From Oopsacas minuta (Eukaryota > Porifera > Hexactinellida > Lyssacinosida > Leucopsacidae), in contig JAKMXF010000354.1 in assembly GCA_024704765.1 (NCBI GenBank), forward strand, positions 930,690 through 994,689: a DNA stretch of 64,000 nt, in the 5' to 3' direction. The notes beneath the pieces were generated by a model, which saw nothing but the letters and a program-made list of their open reading frames with translations, was not told the origin of the DNA and ran no database searches. The position numbers and the translations under genes were made by a program. This document shows, piece after piece, positions 19,901 to 29,700 of the stretch; within the stretch, counting starts at the first letter, position 1; every line of letters begins with the position of its first letter.

Positions 19901-22900
19901 CCCTCTGTTTCATCCATGTGACAAAATGTTCTAACATTCTTCTAAAACCCTTTCCTATATTCGCTTTCTTGTACTCTTTAATCTTCTTAACAATTGTGCT
20001 TAGACACAAATGTAATTGTCCAGACCTTATACATTGTTTATAGAATACCCAACCCATTAGAAATAGGTCAATTGCCAGTTTTGGATAGTTGCCAGTTATT
20101 ACGTCATTACACAGCTTATATATACTGGTGGAAATAGCGTATCCTACTTTACAGAGACTAGCAAAATCTTCACTTATATTCACCCCGCTGGAGAAGTTGT
20201 AATCTCTTACACATATTTTTCCGTTAGCAAACTTAATACACGTGTTAACAACTTCTTGAGCTGGTTTAGAAATGTTAGATGGGTACTTGATACAACTTAT
20301 ACTAGACCCTTGAGTGAAGGTGTCAAATGGTTGAATGGAGATGGGATTATTACAGTTCCATGAGTAAAAGGCTATCGCATTGTAAATCATTACCCCACAG
20401 TCTAATATAACATCTCCAAGGTATATCCCGTGTTCTTCCAAATAACCATCAGCTGTGAATAAGGACTGAATTCTTTTGAAAATATGGTCTCCAGGGAGGA
20501 GTCCATGTGGACAACAAGATCTACATAATAGGATTTACTCATGTCTTAGCCATATACTTGTGTGTCGTTCCAGTGAATCTATAACTCACACACATTGGAT
20601 AAAGTATGGTGATATGAATAAACCCATTCTAGCTGTGTAGAAATAATACTGGGACATAGGATTCTATACTGGGACATAGGATTCTATACTGGGACATAGG
20701 ATTCTATACTGGGACATAGGATTCTATACTGGGACATAGGATTCTATACTGGGACATAGGATTCTATACTGGGACATAGGATTCTATGCTGGGACATAGG
20801 ATTCTATGCTGGGATTAAATGGCCCTGATAGGATTGTTTTGTGATTACATATATTTTCAACCTAAGTAATTGAATCTGCTTGCTACGCCCTTGTTAATTA
20901 AAATACTCATAAGTTTTTATTATACTGTATAGATGGCATTAGTACATGGAGAGGATGATGAGAGTGATACAGAGGATACCACTAAGATTCCTCCGCTAAA
21001 GACTCAAGATAAGAAGGAGGGTGTGAAAGGGAAGTTAGTAGACGGGGAGGAGTCTGAGACAGATGATGAGGACACATACCATGACCCGGAGATTACGCAT
21101 ACTGAAGCGGACATTAGAGTAAAAGGTAATAATCATACAATGGCATGCTATCTCCACAAACGGGGCCTGTGGAAATGGGGAACTCTGGAAACGGATTGAA
21201 AATAAATAGAGCAATTTCCTAGTCCTAGACAAATGAACCTCCACAAATGGGGAAATGGGGTAGCATTTTTGGGCGTTCCTGACACCCCGTTAGTGGAGGC
21301 TATACTGGTTGAATGAAATCTAATATAGGCACTAACACTTTCGCAAGCTCATCAGAGCGAGTAGGAGAGATAGGTAAAAAGAACTTAGCAGGAGATCTAG
21401 CAAAACTATCAGAAACTCCTCAGCAAAAGAAACTAGGGGATGCTAACAGGAAATTGAGAAAGGATATAACAACTTCAGTTCTGTCAACTTACCAGAGAGC
21501 ACTACACAAAGCGGATCAGGTAGGGGACCAGATCGGGAAGTCTCAGCAGATAACAGGGAAGTGTATGGACGAGTTGAAACATACTTCTATCTATCTGGAC
21601 AGATTATCTGATATACTCGCAACAGGACTGAATGACCTCCCTCAAATAAGGGCGATAAGTACAGATACATAATAATTATTAGTAGCTTATCATTGCACCA
21701 GGAATATATTGTAAACTGAGTAGACTCAGGATTATAATTATAAATCATTACAGTGATATAGTTATAGTGTTGTTAATCCACATACATCATGTATACGATA
21801 TAGTGATATTCGTTCGCTAAACCTTTCTCCTACCTCATCGCTATATCGAATATCTATTGTGTGTATATAATCTTACGTATTATAAATATGGCATATATGT
21901 AGCGTGTTAGTAAATGGCAGATTTGACAGAAGATACCAGTTACTGCTCTACACACTGCTCTAAGTGCTTCACATCACATTGCAATGACAACATTTGTCCA
22001 TTAGTTATGTGTGTTTGTATGCAAAGAACGCATGAATGCAAACTGACAGAACACAAGAAACATATTTGTAGGGAAACAGAGGTCAGTTGTCTATTGAGTG
22101 AGATTGGTTGCCCGCTTCAAATGAAGAGGAAAGATGTATTAGAACACTTATCAGTTTGTCCTGCTAACACTATAGTGTGTAATATGCGACGAGTACGTAA
22201 CTATAATGTAAAGAACCTTCTTGTTAAACACTTGAATCCAAGAGAATCCGATCAGATACACTTCTCCTGTTACATACACGATATAGCTCTTATGCGAAGA
22301 ATGAAGAGATCTGCTAAACGGATCGATCAAGAACTCAGGACGAATCCTCACTGCAGAGAGATTGAGGCTATGGTCGAGAGTGTAGAAGGCTGTGATTGCC
22401 AGAGTTATCAGTATAGATGCCCTATGTATGACGTACAAACCGGGGATTCAGAGACTGTAATTTCATGTGGACACATTGTTAGACGCGAAGAAGTAATGGA
22501 ACATAGATTATCTCATCTATGTCTCACTGAGCAATTGAATAGTGTGTCTTGCCCAATGCAGGGTTACGGATGTACATACAAACCTCAAGCAATTGAGTTA
22601 TTAGCAGAGAGAAATTTGTGTAGTTTTAATGTAGCTGTGTGTAGCTTAGTAATAGATTGGAATCATGTGACGTCATATGAAGTTGATTATGACGCAATAA
22701 GCTATCTACCACCCAACGTTATGGATAACATACTGGATAGGCTAGATAGCTTGTCTATGAGGAATTTAAGTTGTACTAGCAAACGAATGAGAGAATTGTG
22801 TTACGAGAAATTGTACAGGAAAGGTATCGTTACTTTTGAATGGAAATCTGATGGCAAAGGGAAATGGCTTATGGGAAGAATGATTTGGTCATTTTCTAAA

Positions 22901-24695
22901 GCAAGCAAGTTCCCATCCTATCGTACAAACGCGAAATCCACCAGTGACTTGTCTAACCATTTAGATAATTGTAAATATTACGCAAAAGAGAGGACTAACT
23001 ACGATAACCTTCCAGATAAATTGAAGATGAGTTGTATGTTTCTTGCTGATAATAAAGTATAAGTTAACTCGTAGACTCTGTGTTGATATACTTTTGAATT
23101 ATTTTAGATATATTTATTGTATACATTTTGGGAATATCAAAATTAATACGAACCTTGGTTTATTACATCCAGGTAGAGCACATACCCCTTCTGACACCTC
23201 TCTCTGTGAGGGAGTACCCGCGTTTGGGTCAGGAGCTATTGGGGGATAAAATCAAATTGTTTTGAAATATATTCATAAAATCACTCACGAATTAATCCTA
23301 TTTGTTTGCCAGCATCAGCATGAGTTCTCCCGCAGTAGTTCATAAACGGCCATACATGTTTGTTACAGCTAGGCAGTAGACAATGGGTTATACCCTTTAC
23401 TATAGTATCTATAAGGAATATTACAGATTAAAATAATATCATGTATGTATGTAGTATTTGTTATTTGTATTTACTAACTGCCGAGAGCTTTCCTTCTCTC
23501 ATGCTCCATAGCATGAGTGATAGAGCAACAAGTCTGTAATCCATTCACAGGGTCGTAGAAGGGAGGCTGGTCACACTCTTGGATAGCACACTTCATAGGA
23601 TTTGATCCTTGCATCGCCTGTATAGGAAATATTTGTTATTATTATATTACATACATAAGACTAGTTTACCTGTTGAGGTTGTGGAGCTATTAATTGCTGA
23701 TTCATGTTTGGATTAAACATCAAGTTATTCCCCTGATACATCTGATTAGTCTGGTGCATTGGATAAAACTGCGCTCCTCCCATTTGATTCATTGGTACCT
23801 GTCCCATTTGACCCATTGGTGCTTGTCCAAATTGGTTAATAGGTGCTTGTCCCATTTGACCCATTGGTGCTTGTCCAAATTGGTTAATAGGTGCTTGTCC
23901 CATTTGACCCATTGGTACTTGTCCCATTTGACCCATTGGTGCTTGTCCCGTTTGACTCATTGGTACTTGTCCCATTTGACCCATTGGTGCTTGTCCCATT
24001 TGACCCATTGGCACTTGTCCCATTTGACCCATTGGTGCTTGTCCCGTTTGACTCATTGGTACTTGTCCCATTTGACCCATTGGTACTTGTCCCATTTGAC
24101 CTATTGGTGCTTGTCCCATTTGACCCATTGGTACTTGTCCCATTTGACCCATTGGTGCCTGTCCCATTTGACCCATTGGTACTTGTCCCATTTGACCCAT
24201 TGGTGCCTGTCCCATTTGATCCATTGGTACCTGTCCAAATTGGTTAATTGGTACTTGTCCCATTGGGTTCCTGGATACAGTTGAATCAATTAGCTCAGTA
24301 GCTGAGGTTTGATTAAATGGAGTAGCTCCCATATTTTGGTACTGAATACCCCCTATCCCAGCCTGAAGGGAGCTCTTAACATCTTCTTGTTGTCCTACGG
24401 TACTGATTGTTTCAGGTGGAGGTGATAGCACAACACGATTATACTGTGGAGGACAGTGAAGATTTATTGAACATTCACAATATTCACAGAAAGCAAATTC
24501 CCCATAACTTGCTTCAAACGATTTACATTCAATACAACCTCTGCAGGCACCAACAACTCCAAATGACTCATGCTTTATTGGGGCGTGATTGCATTCTGAA
24601 CAACGTACTGAGGTCCCGTCTGGGTTTGCCTTGAATTCAATACAAGCACAACCGTCCATACACTTCCCACGGAAGGTACCGAATTTATCCTTCAT
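16922..24695 (-). CDS. PARP-family protein with N-terminal zinc modules, MGQ repeats and five C-x4-C/YC-x3-H modules
   Basis: Nine exons (minus): 24695-23670, 23617-23479, 23408-23289, 23235-23154, 19494-19415, 19359-19228, 19167-19039, 17444-17136, 17052-16922; 715 residues in one frame. Residues 1-80 hold two Cys/His clusters ([10 protein letters not shown]...[14 protein letters not shown]...CEYC). An ~155-residue MGQ(V/A)P repeat follows. Residues ~350-560 hold five modules such as [17 protein letters not shown] and [15 protein letters not shown]. The PARP fold has FHGT (H~629), GEYFAT (Y~659) and PRFVITF near the end. The usual Glu is Arg, so chain-forming activity is unlikely; mono-ADP-ribosylation or none is expected. 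One module is split across the 3.66-kb intron 4, which holds three genes; intron 7 holds another. Confidence 0.75.
17560..18147 (-). CDS. GFER: sulfhydryl oxidase ALR/Erv1
   Basis: A single-exon 195-residue FAD-linked thiol oxidase of the mitochondrial intermembrane space. With MIA40 it makes disulfides in imported proteins. Visible marks: CRAC shuttle motif (~residue 44), [19 protein letters not shown], the redox pair CEEC, then [22 protein letters not shown] and the terminal [13 protein letters not shown], all as in vertebrate GFER. The whole gene sits inside intron 7 of the PARP gene on the same strand, ending 115 bp before the next PARP exon, so it must be transcribed or spliced separately. 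Confidence 0.95.
   Translation of the reverse strand: MSQLSRALRVLGTAGGMFLNMSGSVLAYDVEAEKDRASNKKKPCRACTDFNTWSQKLSTGGFGGVSTVINPQGGQKSSKGWPKECPVDRIELGQSTWNFLHTMAAYYPDEPSQQQQEDMLSFLHTFSYVFPCEECAEYFRDWMSTHPPVSTSSLTLSLWLCRAHNEVNTRLGKPSFPCDKVWERWRDGWGDGSCD
19872..20627 (-). CDS. LRAT/NlpC-P60-like protein with Ser at the expected catalytic Cys
   Basis: Exons (minus) 20627-20590 and 20520-19872, donor GTGAGT and acceptor TATGTAG, 228 residues starting MGLF (possible N-myristoylation). The N-terminal [10 protein letters not shown], then [10 protein letters not shown], matches the LRAT-type GDHI...HHGIYxG signature with its catalytic His. A later block ([35 protein letters not shown]) resembles the plant/invertebrate LRAT wording in which NCEDFAxYCKTG carries the Cys; here it reads NISEDFA. 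The C-terminal ~70 residues are helical. It is nested in PARP intron 4. Assignment is from motif recall; activity is doubtful if the alignment is right. Confidence 0.5.
20648..20813. repeat. 20-bp minisatellite, eight copies plus a partial
   Basis: Unit ACTGGGACATAGGATTCTAT repeats head to tail; the last two units start GCTGGG. Units are otherwise identical, so the array is young or homogenised. It lies between the divergent LRAT-like and BLOC1S3 genes, inside PARP intron 4. Confidence 0.95.
20933..21672 (+). CDS. BLOC1S3: BLOC-1 subunit 3-like protein
   Basis: Exons 20933-21125 and 21329-21672, 178 residues. BLOC-1 sorts cargo to lysosome-related organelles. The acidic N-terminus repeats a SDTED / SETDDED motif like the TDSE repeats of BLOC1S3. 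The helical C-terminal half ([31 protein letters not shown]-like stretch) ends with [17 protein letters not shown] and LPQIRAI, comparable with LPDIRGV of human BLOC1S3. Joining the exons gives V-K-G-T in frame (AAAG|GC). The 203-bp intron is largely a family D inverted-repeat element. It is nested in PARP intron 4, on the opposite strand. Confidence 0.65.
21133..21305. mobile_element. family D inverted-repeat element in BLOC1S3 intron
   Basis: Contains CTCCACAAACGGGG near one end and CCCCGTTAGTGGAG near the other, with GGGGTAGCATTTTTGGGCG inside. Related sequence occurs at 28978-29042 and 51466-51610 (AAAATGCTA, CCCCGTTTG). It makes up most of the intron. Confidence 0.6.
21914..23062 (+). 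CDS. FBXO30/FBXO40-like F-box protein
   Basis: A single-exon 382-residue protein. FBXO30/40 are SCF ubiquitin-ligase substrate receptors with an N-terminal TRAF-type zinc finger and a C-terminal F-box. Here residues 1-90 are Cys/His-rich ([33 protein letters not shown]). A second Cys cluster ([20 protein letters not shown]) spans 165-225. The F-box [20 protein letters not shown] is near 265, followed by [20 protein letters not shown] and a final segment with HLDNC, in the family order. It is nested in PARP intron 4 and ends 92 bp from PARP exon 4 on the other strand. Confidence 0.75.
   Translation: MADLTEDTSYCSTHCSKCFTSHCNDNICPLVMCVCMQRTHECKLTEHKKHICRETEVSCLLSEIGCPLQMKRKDVLEHLSVCPANTIVCNMRRVRNYNVKNLLVKHLNPRESDQIHFSCYIHDIALMRRMKRSAKRIDQELRTNPHCREIEAMVESVEGCDCQSYQYRCPMYDVQTGDSETVISCGHIVRREEVMEHRLSHLCLTEQLNSVSCPMQGYGCTYKPQAIELLAERNLCSFNVAVCSLVIDWNHVTSYEVDYDAISYLPPNVMDNILDRLDSLSMRNLSCTSKRMRELCYEKLYRKGIVTFEWKSDGKGKWLMGRMIWSFSKASKFPSYRTNAKSTSDLSNHLDNCKYYAKERTNYDNLPDKLKMSCMFLADNKV
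23790..24261 (-). repeat. in-frame MGQ(V/A)P repeat within PARP exon 1
   Basis: About thirty tandem codon blocks of M-G-Q-M-G-Q-(V/A)-P type on the minus strand, with variants such as MSQTGQ, INQFGQ. The DNA copies differ by few bases, so the array expands by slippage or unequal exchange. It codes for a flexible, probably disordered linker. Confidence 0.95.
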
Positions 24696-25403
24696 TAATT
24701 ATCTAATATATTGTAACACGTAACTATAAGGTTAACTATACATCATGCTATTGATTGAAGTAAAGATAGGTGAAGAAATAAACTGCTGTACTTATATGCT
24801 TATTGGTTCATTCATCATATGTAGAGTTCTAAATCTCAATAAATAAAGCTATGGTGCTTGTGTTTCTATTTGAATCACAAACAACTCACTACTTTAGATA
24901 TTATAATATACACTCCAACTCCCCGTTATATTGAAGCTCAAGGGCCCGTGATAATTACTCCGATATAACCGGTGAAAATATAGGTTACTTTGACGGTTTG
25001 GAACCATATGTACAATTTTGACATAAGCGGGTATGTCCATATAATGGGAGTTGACTGTAAATACAGTAGACCCTCGTTAATACGTCACTAGGGGTGTCAA
25101 TTATTGTCTCCTTTCAAAGGTAGTTATCCTAATAATTAACCAGAGTCCATTGAATATCAATAGCTCACTAAGTTGAAAGAAAATCTTCATTCATGTGTCG
25201 AATAACGTCGAATAAAGCACGAATTGTGTAACCATTGTATGTGCCGCGTGGCTGTCTAGTGTAAAATTTTGAATACTAAACGCCTTATTGAATACTACAA
25301 TTCCGCATGAGTTAATTCTAACTAAAGCCAAGCTTTACATTCATTATTGTTCTTATAAAAACGAGTTTTCGGGAATTTTACCTAAAGGCATATATTATTC
25401 AAA
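24696..25403. other. intergenic, upstream of PARP and tetraspanin genes
   Basis: About 700 bp between divergent start codons. It holds a family A element (24911-25059) and a short family C end (25062-25085, CAGTAGACCCTCGTTAATAC). No gene is seen; promoters for both neighbours should lie here. Confidence 0.5.
24911..25059. mobile_element. family A MITE
   Basis: Begins near CCAACTCCCCGTTATA and ends ATAATGGGAGTTGACTGTA. The interior shares TTACTTTGACGGTTTGG with the copies at 36442 and 49046. Confidence 0.75.
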
Positions 25404-26192
25404 ATGAAATGGTCTGTGACTACCCCTAAAATCGCTATTAGCCCTCAGAAGATGAACTGGGGCAGAGCTACACTTCTATTCCTTTTCCTGCTATTCAATC
25501 TTGTAATTATCTGTATTGCGGCCCTGCTGGTATACATCTCTGTCCACTACTACCTTATACTACAAGAGTATTCTGAATTGCTGCATGACAATTCGAAGAA
25601 CCTTGCGTATCTTGTTTTCCCTCTAGTTATTATAATCACCGTCGCTTTGCTACTACTACTACTGGCGCTCTTCGGGTGTATTTCGGGGATATGTCAAGTA
25701 AAGTTCATGTTTGGATTGTACGCGTTTATGCTGGTAATACTATTAGTACTCCAAGTAGCAGGGGCAGTGCTTATCATCGTGTTTGAGGCTCCAATCGAGA
25801 ACAACGTTTCTAAAGGAATGATAGAGAATATACACCTTTACAATCATACTAAATCATTCAGAGAGGCTTATGACAGTATACAGAGGGATTTGGATTGCTG
25901 TGGGGTTAAGAATTTCACTGACTGGGGTAACAACCATCTACACATCCCACAATCTTGCTGTAAGAAAGCACAAACCTGTGATACATGTGATATAGATGAA
26001 ATTAACACTCAAGGGTGTCTACTGAAGTTACTTCAGGACGTACATGAAAATTCAGTAATAACTCTGTGTATCATAATATTATTCGGGGTGTTTGAGGCTA
26101 CTGGGCTATTCCTGTCTATCCTACTTATCTGCTGTCAGGGCGAGAAAGTCAAGAAGTGCGAGAACCTGAAAGATGACCTGCCTACCTACTAA
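25404..26192 (+). CDS. tetraspanin
   Basis: A single-exon 262-residue protein with four membrane segments (residues ~22-48, ~68-92, ~102-128 and ~218-245). The large extracellular loop has the tetraspanin signature DCCGVKNF, PQSCC and a further Cys pair before segment four. Tetraspanins organise membrane microdomains. Cys residues at the inner ends of helices (GCISGIC, LLICC) are candidate palmitoylation sites. Loop motifs do not pin a subfamily. Confidence 0.93.
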   Translation: MKWSVTTPKIAISPQKMNWGRATLLFLFLLFNLVIICIAALLVYISVHYYLILQEYSELLHDNSKNLAYLVFPLVIIITVALLLLLLALFGCISGICQVKFMFGLYAFMLVILLVLQVAGAVLIIVFEAPIENNVSKGMIENIHLYNHTKSFREAYDSIQRDLDCCGVKNFTDWGNNHLHIPQSCCKKAQTCDTCDIDEINTQGCLLKLLQDVHENSVITLCIIILFGVFEATGLFLSILLICCQGEKVKKCENLKDDLPTY

Positions 26193-26715
26193 TGAATGTT
26201 ATCCTATTACTAATTGCTCTGATGATCTGCTTTTTATCAAACTTTATTTGTGTGTACTAATTAGTTAATTAGACTGATGTATGTAATAAATACGATCCTA
26301 TGAAGTGAATAATGAGGTAGATATATTACCAAGGAAATTTGTACTCCTTTTCCCCGAGGTCCTATGGGGATAACGGGATATTTGCTCCTGGTTAAGATGT
26401 GTACCTCGGCCCGAACATGGGAACACCCCTGGTCAAGTGTTAACCATATTCCTATTAAAGGGAGTCAGCTAAATAAACTTGTATTTCAAGTCAAAAGTTT
26501 CTACTTATAGCCGGGACCAATTCCTTAAGGCTATTACATCAAATAGCAATAGGCATATCACACTACATAACATGACGTAAAAGTGTTTAGAATTTTAATT
26601 ATAAACATGAATTGATTCTTCGTGCCATTCACTAATTATAATGTACTCTCAGGGATCATTGATAACTCAATGATAATTATAAGCAATGTTCTATTCAATA
26701 ATCATGAACTCTGTC
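26193..26715. other. intergenic, no gene seen
   Basis: Convergent 3' ends of the tetraspanin and ZC3H18-like genes lie here. A GC-richer block around 26340-26440 may be an old repeat, but I found no second copy in the window. Confidence 0.5.
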
Positions 26716-29700
26716 CTATGTCAAATCCTGTGCTTTCTCGTTTATTTGAGCATTTATTGACTCTAAATCTTTCATTAATTTCTCTTTCCACTCCGCGAGA
26801 TCTTTCTTCTTGCTATGATGTTCATGTTTCCTTGCTCCTTGGACGGGTTTTTGTTTTCCAGACGTGCTGTCTGTACGACTACTCGAGCCCTAAAAAACAT
26901 CACATTTTGTTATTCATATTCATTTATAATTATTAACAAACCTTAGATCCAATTCCCCCTGACATCATACTAGTTCCCTGTAGTCCATCTCTCTGAAAAG
27001 GTAGCATTGTTGTAGAACCATCTTTGTTAACTATCATTTTCCCTCCTCTCCCCCTGCCGGTACCTCTGTGACCCTTCATTCCTATCCTACTATTACGTAA
27101 TGCGTCTAGCTTCAGATGACTGTCATCTCGTCTAGTATCAGCTAAATTACTTCTCAACAGTTTCTGCTTATAACCTATATAGAGTGTAGATCATAGAATT
27201 AGTATAATAAGATAAATAATATGCTATGGAAACTCGTTAATACGAAACCAACGGACTTGTTTGCCTTAACTGGAGTAATACCAATTGACTTTTATATTTA
27301 TAGGAACCTTCGTCTTATCCGGAAATTCGTATTAACGCGCGGTTGCACTGTATATCTTTAGTAAACTAACTCAATGCTTTTCCATCAGAAGTACTCCTAT
27401 TGCTACTGCCTGATGTAAACAGCTGGACCTGAGGAGGTTGTATTTGAGGTTGTGTTTCTATATGTGCTGGCCTCTGAGAGCTCTCCTGCTTAGCAATACC
27501 GTCTGTGATATCTGGTACTCCGTCTACTACAGGGGGATCTATATTAGACAGCTGTAAGGGCTGTTCTATTGGTGTCACGGGTGATGGGATAACTGGGGTT
27601 GGTTCTACTGGTACAACTCTCTCTACTTTAATTTTGTGTTGAAATGACGCATCGTTCTCTACAGTCTTAGTCTTCTCCTCGGTACCGTTGTCTTCTCGGA
27701 GAGGTTTAGGTTTAACAAACTTCATCTTAGCAACTTTAAGCTTTCTCTTCATCAGCTTTTGTTCCTTCTTCTCTCTAGCCTCTCGCTTAGCAGCTCTAAA
27801 ATTACAATAATTTATTGTGTGTATGTTTTAAAAGCTAGCCCAACGGTTGCTACCTTTTTGACCTGTACCCCTATACAACACATAATATAGACCCCCATGC
27901 TGTCGTCTGTGGTCCACACCTATTATACAAATCTTTATTACTCACTCAATTATTTCATATTTCTTTGGCAGATCTTGCTTTCTAATTAAAGACTCTTCAT
28001 CTGGCTGTAAACAAATATGTAATTAATATTATAAATATACTTGTGTTGTATCATTTCTCACCTCTGGACTAGAGGTAGTTATCTTCTTATTCTTATTAGT
28101 TGTGAATTCACTGTGTCTCTTAAGCTTAGCTCTCCCGAGAGAGAACGAAATGCTAGGTCTGTCTTTAGAGAGTTCTTTGTACTTCTTAGATTCTTTCTTT
28201 CCTCCTTCTTCATCAGACATACTACATAGACAGTGGAACTTCGTTAACACGAACACCAACGTTTCACTGTAGTATAGAACTGAGGTGATTATATAGGACA
28301 CAAATACACATACCCGAATTCATCATCAGAAATATCAGATCCGTAAGAAGCTCTTATTAATCTATCAAGCTTTAGTTTTTTGGGGAGAGGAGATCCGTGA
28401 GAGGGAGATCCAGCCTGTGAGGATCCGGTACTCCCGTCGGAGAGAGAGGAGGTGTCAGAAGATGCGTCACTACTGGAGTCAGATGAACTTGTAGATGAAC
28501 TGGAGCTTGAGCTACTGTGAGACAGGAGACTACACAAAAATGTAATTAATATAAAACCGACTAGACTACATATATGGCAACAATTCCCAATCCATTTTCA
28601 CATGTAGAACGCAATTCCTAATGTGAATACATTCTATGGACCTCAGGTTATCCGCTATTCTATAGCTATACTCACATATCATCAGGCTCCATTTGTAGAG
28701 GAGATGTAGGCTTCTGTGTTAGACTAACAGGGGGTGCAAATGCAGAGGAACATGAACTAGACCGGCTGGTTATAGTCAGATGAGAGAGAGGACTCCTGCT
28801 CCCCTCCTCCCCATCTCTATAACTCCTACTCCTACTCCTACTCATGATACGATCACTAGACCTCCTCCTCCTACGGTGTCTCCAGACATGATCTGAATCA
28901 GGTGATCCTATGTATCTTCTCCTGCCCGGACTAGTAATGTATTAGTAACAACTAACATATAGTTACAGTGTAAGCTTCATAAACGGTATGTCAGGGAAGC
29001 CGAAAATGCTACCTCGTTTCCCCGTTTGCGAAGGTTACACACTGTAATCAACTGACCTTCTTGAGCGCATATAACGAGGAGATCTTGAGTGGATCTACAA
29101 TAAATATTATTATTATTATTGTTTACTTATAATTAAATTACTTATCCTACCTCGTCAGGAATATCTGTGAAGTTAGAGAAGGCACTAAACTGAGGGTCAT
29201 CCTCTGGATACTGCGGGGAGTATCCGGGGGCATTCTGCTTGGAGTAATGAGGAGTTCGCCTGTAACGAGTATTCCATCTCTTCTTCTGTTTCTGCTCAGG
29301 ACTTGAATCTGGGATAACTTCTAACGGTTCTGTCATTGCAAGCTCTCTTCTCCGGTTAGCAACCGTGTAAGCCTAATAGGAATGTAAATTATCTGTATAG
29401 ACATTTGAGAATTAATAGAGTACCGTTCTTCCAGTTTTGAGACCCTGTAGCCAGTGATGTTCCTGTAAATTGTCCTATAATAAACAACAAACAAATAAAT
29501 AACAACAAACAATAAATTCAGTGGATGCTGGTTATAACACAGAATATAAGAACGTGCAATGCGATATAAGGACCATTCTCTGGAAAACAGGTCTCATATA
29601 TTCCTGTATATTTATGCAGGTTATAAGAGCACGTATTGCTACTTCCAAGGGGTTCTTACAACCGGCATACACTGCTATTTATGGTACTCACTTCTTCTCC

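Noticed and set aside
20648-20813. CRISPR-like array of regular repeats
   Set aside because: Units are head to tail with no spacers; the genome is eukaryotic. It is a minisatellite.
23694-24284. Long plus-strand frames rich in HWCLSHLT or VPFDPLVL repeats
   Set aside because: They are other-frame reads of the MGQ repeat in PARP exon 1; no start context, no family match.
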